The translations under genes were made by a program, and so were the position numbers. 20,118 nt of DNA from assembly GCA_030596915.1 (NCBI GenBank), contig JAUVSX010000005.1:1-20118 (forward strand). The letters are read 5' to 3'. Below the pieces are notes generated by a model. That model was not told where the DNA came from, searched no databases, and was given only the letters and a program-made list of their open reading frames with translations. Below, one piece after another: positions 1-6,103 of this stretch. This DNA is from Chloroflexota bacterium (GTDB taxonomy: Bacteria; Chloroflexota; Anaerolineae; B4-G1). Every line of letters starts with the position of its first letter. Position 1 is the first letter of the stretch.

Positions 1-2
1 CC

Positions 3-671
3 CGGCGCATGTATGGCAGTCACCAGACAACAGCGCCCGTCACGCTTACGACGGAGGCGGATGCGACGGACCTGGTTGCGCTGCGCGAACTGCTGAAGGC
101 CAGCCTGGCTGATGAGCTTGGCTTCAACATCGGGTACAACGACGTGCTCATCAAGATCGCCGCGCGGGCGCTCCGGGAGTTCCCCTACATGCATGCTCGC
201 CTGGACAGCCCAGCCCCAGGGGATCCGACGACTGGCGTGATCCGCCAGCTTGACGGTGTTCACGTCGCTCTAGCCGTCGACACCGAGCGGGGCCTGCTTG
301 TGCCGGTTATCCGTGATGCTGACCGAAAAGGGATCGCGGAAATCGGCCGCGAGGTGCGCAGTGTGGTCGAACGGGCGCGCGCTGGCACGGCTCAGCCCGA
401 TGAACTGAGCGGTAGTACGTTCACGATCACCAATCTAGGTATGCATGAGATCGACGCCTTCACGCCACTCATCAATCTGCCGGAAGCGGCCATCCTGGGC
501 GTGGGACGCATCAAGCCGCGGCCCGCTGTCGTCGACGGCGAGGTGCGGGTGAGGAAGACGTTGTGGCTCAGCCTGACTTTCGACCACCGGCTGGTCGACG
601 GCGCGCCCGCGGCGCGGTTTATGCAGCGCGTCAAGCAGCTTGTCGAGGAACCGTTCCTGCTGCTTGCCTGA
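3..671 (+). CDS. 2-oxoacid dehydrogenase E2 acyltransferase, catalytic domain (5' truncated by window)
   Basis: This is the catalytic domain of a dihydrolipoamide acyltransferase, the E2 core of a pyruvate-, 2-oxoglutarate-, branched-chain- or acetoin-type dehydrogenase complex, which moves an acyl group from lipoyl-lysine to CoA in the cytoplasm. The hallmark is DHRLVDG; counting from the ATG at 9, His193 and Asp197 are the expected catalytic pair. TTAPVTLTTEAD near the start and FTITNLGMHEIDAFTPLIN are typical of the catalytic fold. The frame is open upstream of the ATG (Arg-Arg precede it) and homologues carry lipoyl and E1/E3-binding domains before this point. The gene therefore almost certainly begins outside the window and the ATG at 9 is internal. 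Which complex it serves cannot be told without the upstream genes. The family call is secure. Confidence 0.93.
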   Translation, partial: RRMYGSHQTTAPVTLTTEADATDLVALRELLKASLADELGFNIGYNDVLIKIAARALREFPYMHARLDSPAPGDPTTGVIRQLDGVHVALAVDTERGLLVPVIRDADRKGIAEIGREVRSVVERARAGTAQPDELSGSTFTITNLGMHEIDAFTPLINLPEAAILGVGRIKPRPAVVDGEVRVRKTLWLSLTFDHRLVDGAPAARFMQRVKQLVEEPFLLLA

Positions 672-674
672 CGG

Positions 675-692
675 CGCTGCACTGAGGCAGCG
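675..692 (+). other. small intergenic hairpin after the E2 gene
   Basis: CGCTGC (675-680) and GCAGCG (687-692) form a perfect 6-bp stem with a 6-nt loop, starting 3 nt after the E2 stop codon. No T-run follows, so a Rho-independent terminator is not supported. An alternative stem GGCAG (686-690) with CTGCC (698-702) would compete with it. It may be only a weak stop or an mRNA-end structure between the E2 gene and the amidohydrolase. Confidence 0.3.
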
Positions 693-716
693 AGGCACTG
701 CCATCGGTGAATCTGG

Positions 717-1823
717 ATGGGGCGGGACTGCTATCTGGTCCGTGAGGAGCACGTTCCAACCAAGGCCGCGTTTCCCGTTGTGGATGCGCACAACCACCTG
801 TGGGCGGCGTGGGAGAAGGTGGATGACGTCGTTCGTGTGATGGACGAGGTCGGGGTCGTAGCTTACTGCGACCTCACCTCGAACGTCACCGTCAAATGGG
901 GCGAAGGTGGCTACGTCCTGAGTGCGGGTGACATCGCGCAGTTCCGCGAGAAATGCGCGAATCGCTTTCCTGGCCGGTTCTACGGGTTCACAGCGGCCAC
1001 CTTCGCCAGACCGTACGACGAACCCCTCTTTTCCGACGCCAGGGCGTTCGTCGAGGAGACGATCCGTATCCTGCGGGATCACGTGCATCGGGGCGCCAGG
1101 GGCCTGAAGATCCTCAAGGAGCTGGGCTTGCGGTACCGGGACGCGGGCGGTGAGCTCATCTTCGCAGATGACGAACGCCTGGCGCCCATCTGGGAGGAGG
1201 CGGGCCGGCTGGGCATCCCAGTGCTCATTCACCAGTCTGATCCATACGGCTTCTTCCAGCCTGTTACGCCGGACAACGAGCACTATCAGACTCTGAAGCG
1301 CTATTCCGATTGGGCGTTTGAAGACCCTTCCTATCCTCGCAAGATGGAGCTACTACGCCGCCGTGACAACTTGCTCCGCAACCATCCCGGCACGACGTTC
1401 ATGCTCCCGCACGTTGCCAACTTCGCCGAGAACCTGGGCTACGTGTCGAGGCTGCTGGACGACCACCCAAATGCCACCATAGACTTCTCCGCTCGCCTCG
1501 ACGAACTGGGCCGCCAGCCCTATTCGGCAAGGGAGTTCCTGATTCGGTACCAGGACCGAGTCACCTTCGGAACGGATATGCCACCGTCCGTGGACGTCTA
1601 CCGGTGCCACTTCCGGTTTCTGGAGACCTTCGATGAGTATTTCGTGCCGCCGGATTACGATGGCAGCTTCGGTCACTTCCGCTGGCGCATTCACGGACTG
1701 GGCCTGCCGGCAGAGGTGCTGCGGAAGGTATACTACGCGAATGTGCTCAAGCTGGTGCCCGGCCTGGAGGAAGAGCTTGGAGACCGCATCGAGGCTCAGA
1801 TGGCAGGTGGTGTGCTGAGCTGA
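717..1823 (+). CDS. amidohydrolase 2 family (TIM-barrel metal-dependent hydrolase)
   Basis: The protein has 368 aa and belongs to the amidohydrolase-2 branch of the metal-dependent TIM-barrel hydrolases, which hydrolyse or decarboxylate small carboxylate and lactone-type substrates in the cytoplasm. Visible motifs are VDAHNHL with metal-binding His25 and His27, GLKILKELG with Lys131, LIHQSDP with His172, LPHVANFAEN with His232, and FGTDMPP with the catalytic-type Asp287. The end, with GLGLPAEVLRKVYYANVLKLVPG, is the usual last helix of the family. The ATG at 717 has only a weak ribosome site, and no better in-frame start is seen. The gene lies 45 nt after the E2 stop and 120 nt before the isomerase-like gene, and it may be the first gene of the catabolic block. 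In such a setting a sugar-lactone or sugar-acid substrate is plausible, but that is inference. Confidence 0.85.
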   Translation: MGRDCYLVREEHVPTKAAFPVVDAHNHLWAAWEKVDDVVRVMDEVGVVAYCDLTSNVTVKWGEGGYVLSAGDIAQFREKCANRFPGRFYGFTAATFARPYDEPLFSDARAFVEETIRILRDHVHRGARGLKILKELGLRYRDAGGELIFADDERLAPIWEEAGRLGIPVLIHQSDPYGFFQPVTPDNEHYQTLKRYSDWAFEDPSYPRKMELLRRRDNLLRNHPGTTFMLPHVANFAENLGYVSRLLDDHPNATIDFSARLDELGRQPYSAREFLIRYQDRVTFGTDMPPSVDVYRCHFRFLETFDEYFVPPDYDGSFGHFRWRIHGLGLPAEVLRKVYYANVLKLVPGLEEELGDRIEAQMAGGVLS

Positions 1824-1850
1824 CTCGCAGAACGGGCGCCCCCAGGAAGT

Positions 1851-1939
1851 GCAAGGAGGCAAGGGACGACGCCCTCGGGGACGACGCCTCCGGGGCGGAG
1901 GGCTCGTCGCACGGGGGCGGAAGACGCGCAAGGAGGCAA
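1851..1939 (+). repeat. duplicated Shine-Dalgarno element flanking an 11-nt tandem repeat
   Basis: GCAAGGAGGCAA occurs identically at 1851-1862 and 1928-1939. Only the second copy serves a start codon: its AGGAGG at 1931-1936 is 7 nt before the ATG at 1944. Between them GGGACGACGCC is repeated at 1863-1873 and 1878-1888 with a 15-nt period. No start codon sits at a suitable distance after the first copy. This could be a remnant of a local duplication or a ribosome standby site. Confidence 0.6.
1882..1909 (+). promoter_or_regulatory. bulged stem-loop in the leader of the isomerase-like gene
   Basis: CGACG (1882-1886) pairs with CGTCG (1905-1909), and CCTCCG (1887-1892) pairs with CGGAGG (1896-1901) around a GGG loop. 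The 3-nt bulge GCT lies at 1902-1904. The 11-bp G+C-rich stem ends about 20 nt before the Shine-Dalgarno of the next gene and has no T-run, so it is better read as an intercistronic mRNA structure (stability or translation control) than as a terminator. Confidence 0.5.
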
Positions 1940-1943
1940 CAGG

Positions 1944-3326
1944 ATGGTCAGGCCGAGAGTCGGGTTCATCGTATACGGCGTGCACAAGGACGGCCTGCTC
2001 GACCCAATGGGCACGCCGTTCATCGATGAGGAGATCGTCGCCGGCGCCAAGACCGCTTTGCGGGATGCAGGGATAGACCTGGTCGAACATGAGGTCGTGA
2101 TCGCATCCAAGGCCGAGGCGCGGGACTGCTTCTCCCGGTTCAAGAAGATGGATGACGTGGACGCTGTCGTCCTGTTCTCCGGAACCTGGGTCTCGGCTGC
2201 GCACCTGATCGGCGCACTGCGTGACTTCTCCTTCACGGGGAAGGGCATCCTGCTGTGGACGAACCCTGGCTCCCAGGGCTGGCGCCCGGTGGGCGGGCTG
2301 GTTATGCACGGCGCCCTCAAGGAGGTCGGCATCGCGCACCGCTTCGTCTATGGGTGCTTCGACGATTCGGCGGAGATCGATCGCATCGCCTCCTACTGTC
2401 GTGCCAGCCACGAGAAGAACCGGCTGAACATGAGCACTATTGGCGCCTGCGGCGGCCGTGGCATGGGCCAAACCTGCGGCGTTGCCGACCCCTCTCAATG
2501 GATGAAGGTCTTCGGCGTGGATATCGATAGCCGAGACACCACGGCGCTCTTGGAGGCGGCGAGGTCACTCTCCACGGACGACGTTCGCCAGGCGCGGGAG
2601 GAGATTCAGCCGCTGTTCTCCAGCCCCATCCCCAATGAGGTGGTGGCCGAGCGATCGATCCGGCTACTCCTCGCGATCCAGAGGATCGTGGTCGAGGAAG
2701 GCTGGGACTTCTACACGATACAATCGTTCCCAGGGCTGGCCGACGACTACAGCGCGACCTGCTTCGCCCAGAGCATGATGCTAAACCTCGGTATGGGCAC
2801 ATCGACGTTGAGCGACTTCAACACGGGGATGACGGTCAAGCTGCTGACGGATCTCAGCGACGAGCCCGTCTACTACGGCGACCTGCAACACATCGACAAG
2901 TCGAACAATGAGATCAAGATCATCGGCGATGGGGCCTGTCCGCCCTCGTTGGCAGGGGAGGCCGGTCCCGCCCGATTCGCTGGGCACGGAATCCCGACCG
3001 AGGGCGAGGCCGGGGGTCTGTCGGTGGATCTGGTCTGCAAGCCTGGCGAGGGTGTGCTGGCTCGCCTCGGCCGCAACGACGGCGAGTTCGAAATGGTGAT
3101 CACCCGCTGTACTGTCTACGAGCCATCGGCCGATCAGCTCGAGGATCGCCGACTGGAGTGCGGCATCCCGTTTTGGCCACACGCGTTTGTGAAGGTTCAC
3201 TGCGACATTGACGGGTTGATTGAGGCCTGGAACAATGAGTATGCCGTGCTCGGGTACGGGGCGCACCTCTATGACGACCTGGTGGCCTTCTGCGAGCTGA
3301 CCGGCATCACGGCGATCGCGCTCTAG
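1944..3326 (+). CDS. L-fucose/L-arabinose isomerase-like protein
   Basis: The 460-aa cytoplasmic protein looks like the FucI/AraA superfamily of ketol isomerases, which interconvert aldoses and ketoses (L-fucose/L-fuculose, D-arabinose/D-ribulose, L-arabinose/L-ribulose) using Mn2+. The N-terminal half (about residues 1-170) has the Rossmann-like pattern PRVGFIVYGVHKDGL, VDAVVLFSGTW and GILLWTNPGSQGW. The C-terminal half contains SDFNTGMTVKLLTDLS (Asp291), EPVYYGDLQHID and a late WPHAFVKV with His413, a position fitting the family's C-terminal metal His. The usual metal-binding Glu motif is not obvious: the segment where I expect it reads FYTIQSFPG and SDFNTG. The exact reaction is therefore uncertain. 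The ATG at 1944 has an ideal AGGAGG 7 nt upstream. It lies in the catabolic block beside a GH172 gene, which fits sugar processing. Confidence 0.75.
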   Translation: MVRPRVGFIVYGVHKDGLLDPMGTPFIDEEIVAGAKTALRDAGIDLVEHEVVIASKAEARDCFSRFKKMDDVDAVVLFSGTWVSAAHLIGALRDFSFTGKGILLWTNPGSQGWRPVGGLVMHGALKEVGIAHRFVYGCFDDSAEIDRIASYCRASHEKNRLNMSTIGACGGRGMGQTCGVADPSQWMKVFGVDIDSRDTTALLEAARSLSTDDVRQAREEIQPLFSSPIPNEVVAERSIRLLLAIQRIVVEEGWDFYTIQSFPGLADDYSATCFAQSMMLNLGMGTSTLSDFNTGMTVKLLTDLSDEPVYYGDLQHIDKSNNEIKIIGDGACPPSLAGEAGPARFAGHGIPTEGEAGGLSVDLVCKPGEGVLARLGRNDGEFEMVITRCTVYEPSADQLEDRRLECGIPFWPHAFVKVHCDIDGLIEAWNNEYAVLGYGAHLYDDLVAFCELTGITAIAL

Positions 3327-3376
3327 TGTTCGCCTGATGGCGGCGGTGATCCTCCGTCTCGGGACCTCCCCAGCGG

Positions 3377-3391
3377 GCGCGTGGTGCGCGC
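3377..3391 (+). other. G+C-rich hairpin after the isomerase-like gene
   Basis: GCGCG (3377-3381) and CGCGC (3387-3391) form a 5-bp stem around TGGTG, about 50 nt after the isomerase stop. There is no T-tract. It could be a weak transcription pause or end before the promoter at 3404, but the support is thin. Confidence 0.25.
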
Positions 3392-3403
3392 TGCCTAGAC
3401 TCC

Positions 3404-3433
3404 CTGGCAGAAGGGTGCTCCTTCGGGTATAAT
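3404..3433 (+). promoter_or_regulatory. candidate sigma70-type promoter for the PHP-GH172-dehydrogenase genes
   Basis: CTGGCA at 3404-3409 matches 4 of 6 bases of the TTGACA consensus. After an 18-nt spacer comes a perfect TATAAT at 3428-3433. The spacer contains the dyad GAAGG (3410-3414) / CCTTC (3420-3424), which could be an operator half-site pair between the -35 and -10 boxes. It would drive the PHP gene and those downstream with a leader of roughly 100-150 nt. Confidence 0.55.
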
Positions 3434-3480
3434 CGCCTGGCCTGGATGGTCCTGGCGACTGTTCATCGTGTCTTCAATCC

Positions 3481-4947
3481 GTGAGACCTTCCCAGGAGAC
3501 GTCATTGGGGGACCCCGGCCGAGCGCCACGTGTGGGGAGGTGGTCCCGGGGCGAACCGGGCTGGTTGATCAGGGACGGGGCAAGGAGGAGTCTGATCAAG
3601 GACCGAATCACAGCTCTCGAAGCCAGTCTCAACGACTTTGATCCCGCCGTGCGGACTGCAGCTCTGGCCGATCTGATGTCCCTCGTCGACTGTGGGGATA
3701 TCGAGTTCCCGCCGGAGTCGGACGTGGCCAACATGCACGGCCACACGTTCTTCTCCTACAACGCGTACGGCCATTCACCCACGTCACTCGCCTGGCTGGC
3801 CAAACGGCGCGGCCTCAAGCTGATGGCCATCGTCGACTTCGATGTGCTCGACGGCGTAGACGAGTTCCTCGCTGCTTGCGAGGTCGTGGGGCTACGCGGC
3901 GCCGCCTCGATGGAGACGCGCATCTTCATCCCGGAATTCGCGACGCGCGAGATCAACTCCCCGGGCGAGCCAGGTGTCTTGTACCACATGAGCGTGGGTT
4001 TCACGTCGAGCCAGGTGCGCGAACCGGTGAGGCCGATCCTGGCTGATCTGAGGGATAGGGCCACGCGGCGCAACCGGTCGATAGTCGAGCGCGTCAATGG
4101 TTACCTCGACCCGGTGGTCGTCGACTACGATCGGGACGTCCTGCCTCTTACCCCCGCCGGCACAGCGACCGAGCGGCATATGGTCACTGCCTACGTCGCC
4201 GCTGCCAAGCGGTCTGTCTCAGATCAGATCGGTTTCTGGTCCGAGAAGCTCAATCTTGGCCGAGACGAGATGGCGGCAACGATGGCCGACCTGCCCGCGT
4301 TCAAGAACCTGGTTCGCTCGAGGCTGATGAAGCGCGGGGGAGCCGGGTACGTGAAGCCCGGCCCGGACACCTTCCCGACTGTAGAGGAGATGAACCGGCT
4401 GGCCGTCGCCGCCAAGGCGCTGCCCTGTGCGACGTGGCTGGATGGGACGACCGAGGGCGAGCTGGCGATCGAGGAACTCCTGGGGCTGCTGATCGGAAAG
4501 GGCGTTGTTGCGCTCAACATCATACCGGACCGAAACTGGAATATCGCGGATCCTGCGGTGCGCCGTGTCAAGGTGAAGAATCTGCATGATGTCGTGCGAC
4601 TGGCCGAGGAGTTGGCTCTGCCGCTGGTCATAGGGACGGAGATGAACCGTTTCGGGCAGAAGGTGGTCGACGACTTCGATGCCGAACCGCTCGTTCCGCT
4701 GCGCAAGCCATTCCTTGACGGGGCGTTCTTCGTCTATGGACACACTGTGTTGCAGCGGGCGCTGGGCCGGGGCTATCAGAGCGAGTGGGCTCGCGCTCAC
4801 CTGCCATCGCGGCGCGCCCGCAACCAGTTCTACACTCAGATAGGCCGCGCGGCGCCACCCGGCTTGAGGAGTATGGCGCGCGTAGGTCAGTTTGATCCGG
4901 AGATGCCGCCAGCAAAGATGCTCTCAGAGCTGCGGGCACAGGGATGA
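3481..4947 (+). CDS. PHP-domain protein (putative metal-dependent phosphoesterase-like); start uncertain
   Basis: The frame encodes up to 488 aa with a PHP-type metal-binding domain, a fold found in phosphoesterases such as histidinol phosphatase and in polymerase-associated domains. Numbering from the GTG at 3481, motif I is NMHGHTFFSYN (His86, His88). Motif II reads VDFDVLDG where most PHP proteins have a D-H pair, motif III is SMETRIF, and a late IGTEMNRFG and VYGHTVLQRALG could supply further ligands. The first 30-38 residues look like translated non-coding DNA. Candidate starts are GTG 3481, TTG 3505 (AGGAG 6 nt upstream) and TTG 3565. The best Shine-Dalgarno, AAGGAGG at 3582-3588, is followed only by a CTG at 3592 and an ATC at 3595. 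Recognisable protein begins about IKDRITALEASL. The gene ends 16 nt before the GH172 start and is probably co-transcribed with it. Substrate unknown. Confidence 0.75.
   Translation: MRPSQETSLGDPGRAPRVGRWSRGEPGWLIRDGARRSLIKDRITALEASLNDFDPAVRTAALADLMSLVDCGDIEFPPESDVANMHGHTFFSYNAYGHSPTSLAWLAKRRGLKLMAIVDFDVLDGVDEFLAACEVVGLRGAASMETRIFIPEFATREINSPGEPGVLYHMSVGFTSSQVREPVRPILADLRDRATRRNRSIVERVNGYLDPVVVDYDRDVLPLTPAGTATERHMVTAYVAAAKRSVSDQIGFWSEKLNLGRDEMAATMADLPAFKNLVRSRLMKRGGAGYVKPGPDTFPTVEEMNRLAVAAKALPCATWLDGTTEGELAIEELLGLLIGKGVVALNIIPDRNWNIADPAVRRVKVKNLHDVVRLAEELALPLVIGTEMNRFGQKVVDDFDAEPLVPLRKPFLDGAFFVYGHTVLQRALGRGYQSEWARAHLPSRRARNQFYTQIGRAAPPGLRSMARVGQFDPEMPPAKMLSELRAQG
3582..3588 (+). promoter_or_regulatory. 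strong Shine-Dalgarno without a canonical start after it
   Basis: AAGGAGG resembles the sites used by the neighbours (AGGAGG before 1944, GGGAGG before 4964). It lies inside the open frame of the PHP gene. In frame with that gene, only CTG (3592) and ATC (3595) follow at usable distance. It therefore suggests that the protein begins near residue 38 of the longest frame, possibly with a rare start codon. Confidence 0.45.
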
Positions 4948-4963
4948 AGAGGGAGGAAATCGG

Positions 4964-6022
4964 ATGGACGCTATCGGTCGGCTAGGTCAGGGGCTCGGCA
5001 CATTGCATCTGCTCTCGAGCGCGGAAACCCGTTCGATCTCTGCGGAGAACCCGACGGGAGAACGGGGTGGCGGCGCGAAAGAGGCGCCCGACGCAGGGAG
5101 CGCTGCGTCGATGCTGGGCGCCGGCTGGAAGGTGCGTCCCTGTATCACGCTGGAACCTGCGACGACAACGGTCCTGGCCGACATTGATGGGCCGGGGACC
5201 ATTCAACACATCTGGATCACGGTCGACTCGGCAGCTTACCGGGATACCGTGCTGCGCTGTTACTGGGACGCTGAGGAGCTTCCGTCCGTTGAGGTCCCCC
5301 TGGGCGATTTCTTCTGCAACGGGCACGGGCTGCGCTACAACGTGCGATCGCTGCCCGTCGCCGTCAATCCCGTGGGAGGGTTCAACTGCTACTGGCCGAT
5401 GCCCTTCCGCAAGCGAGCCCGTGTCACGATCGAGAACCAGCACGGAGAGCCGGTACGCGGATTCTTCTACCAGATCACCTACGAGCTGGGTGGCGTCGCG
5501 GACCGGGCGGCATACTTCCACGCGCAGTGGCGGCGTTCGCTGACGAGCCGCGCGCACCCGGAGCACGTGATCCTCAATGGCGTGATTGGCCAGGGTCAGT
5601 ACGTGGGCACCTTCCTGGCCTGGACGCAGCTTTCGAACGGCTGGTGGGGCGAAGGTGAGATCAAGTTCTTCATGGACGGCGATGGCGCGCACCCTACGAT
5701 CTGCGGGACCGGCACCGAGGATTACTTCGGCGGCGCGTGGGGCTTTGGCAGCGAGACGTTCTCGACAGAATTCTTGGGCTACCCGCTCTATCGCAAGGAG
5801 CCGGGCGAGGTGCCCCGCCACGGTCTCTATCGCTGGCACGTGATGGACCCAATCCGCTTCAAGCAGGACCTTGCGGTCACGATCCAAGCCCTCGGCTGGT
5901 GGCCGAACCGCAAGTTCGAGCCGCTGACCGACGACATCGCATCGGTAGGCTACTGGTACCAGGCGGAGCCCCACGCGCCGTTCCCCGAGTTCCCGCCGGT
6001 CCATGACCGGTGGTCTCGCTGA
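4964..6022 (+). CDS. DUF2961 / glycoside hydrolase family 172 protein
   Basis: The 352-aa protein is of the DUF2961 family, now GH172, whose characterised members include a difructose-dianhydride-forming alpha-D-fructofuranosidase and alpha-D-arabinofuranosidases. The family marks are near the N-terminus (SISAENPTGERGGG, residues about 24-37), GTIQHIWITVD, VPLGDFFCNGHG and the hallmark GTGTEDYFGGAWGF with Glu252 and Asp253. Glu230 or Glu232 in WWGEGEIKFF lies 20-22 residues before Glu252, the spacing expected for the family's catalytic glutamate pair; that assignment is inferred. There is no signal peptide, so it should be cytoplasmic. The ATG at 4964 has GGGAGG at 4951-4956, 7 nt upstream; an earlier in-frame ATG at 4892 lies inside the PHP gene and lacks family sequence. 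Neighbours suggest it supplies a released sugar to the isomerase or dehydrogenases. Confidence 0.9.
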   Translation: MDAIGRLGQGLGTLHLLSSAETRSISAENPTGERGGGAKEAPDAGSAASMLGAGWKVRPCITLEPATTTVLADIDGPGTIQHIWITVDSAAYRDTVLRCYWDAEELPSVEVPLGDFFCNGHGLRYNVRSLPVAVNPVGGFNCYWPMPFRKRARVTIENQHGEPVRGFFYQITYELGGVADRAAYFHAQWRRSLTSRAHPEHVILNGVIGQGQYVGTFLAWTQLSNGWWGEGEIKFFMDGDGAHPTICGTGTEDYFGGAWGFGSETFSTEFLGYPLYRKEPGEVPRHGLYRWHVMDPIRFKQDLAVTIQALGWWPNRKFEPLTDDIASVGYWYQAEPHAPFPEFPPVHDRWSR

Positions 6023-6103
6023 CGGTGTGCGGCGTGACTCTCTGCCACACGCGATTCGCAGACGCATAGATGAGCAACCAACTTGGAGGGAGTGCAGAAC
6101 GAT

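Noticed and set aside
1353..2498. 381-codon minus-strand open frame over the amidohydrolase end and the isomerase start
   Set aside because: It overlaps two recognised genes and their intergenic ribosome site, with no recognisable domain.
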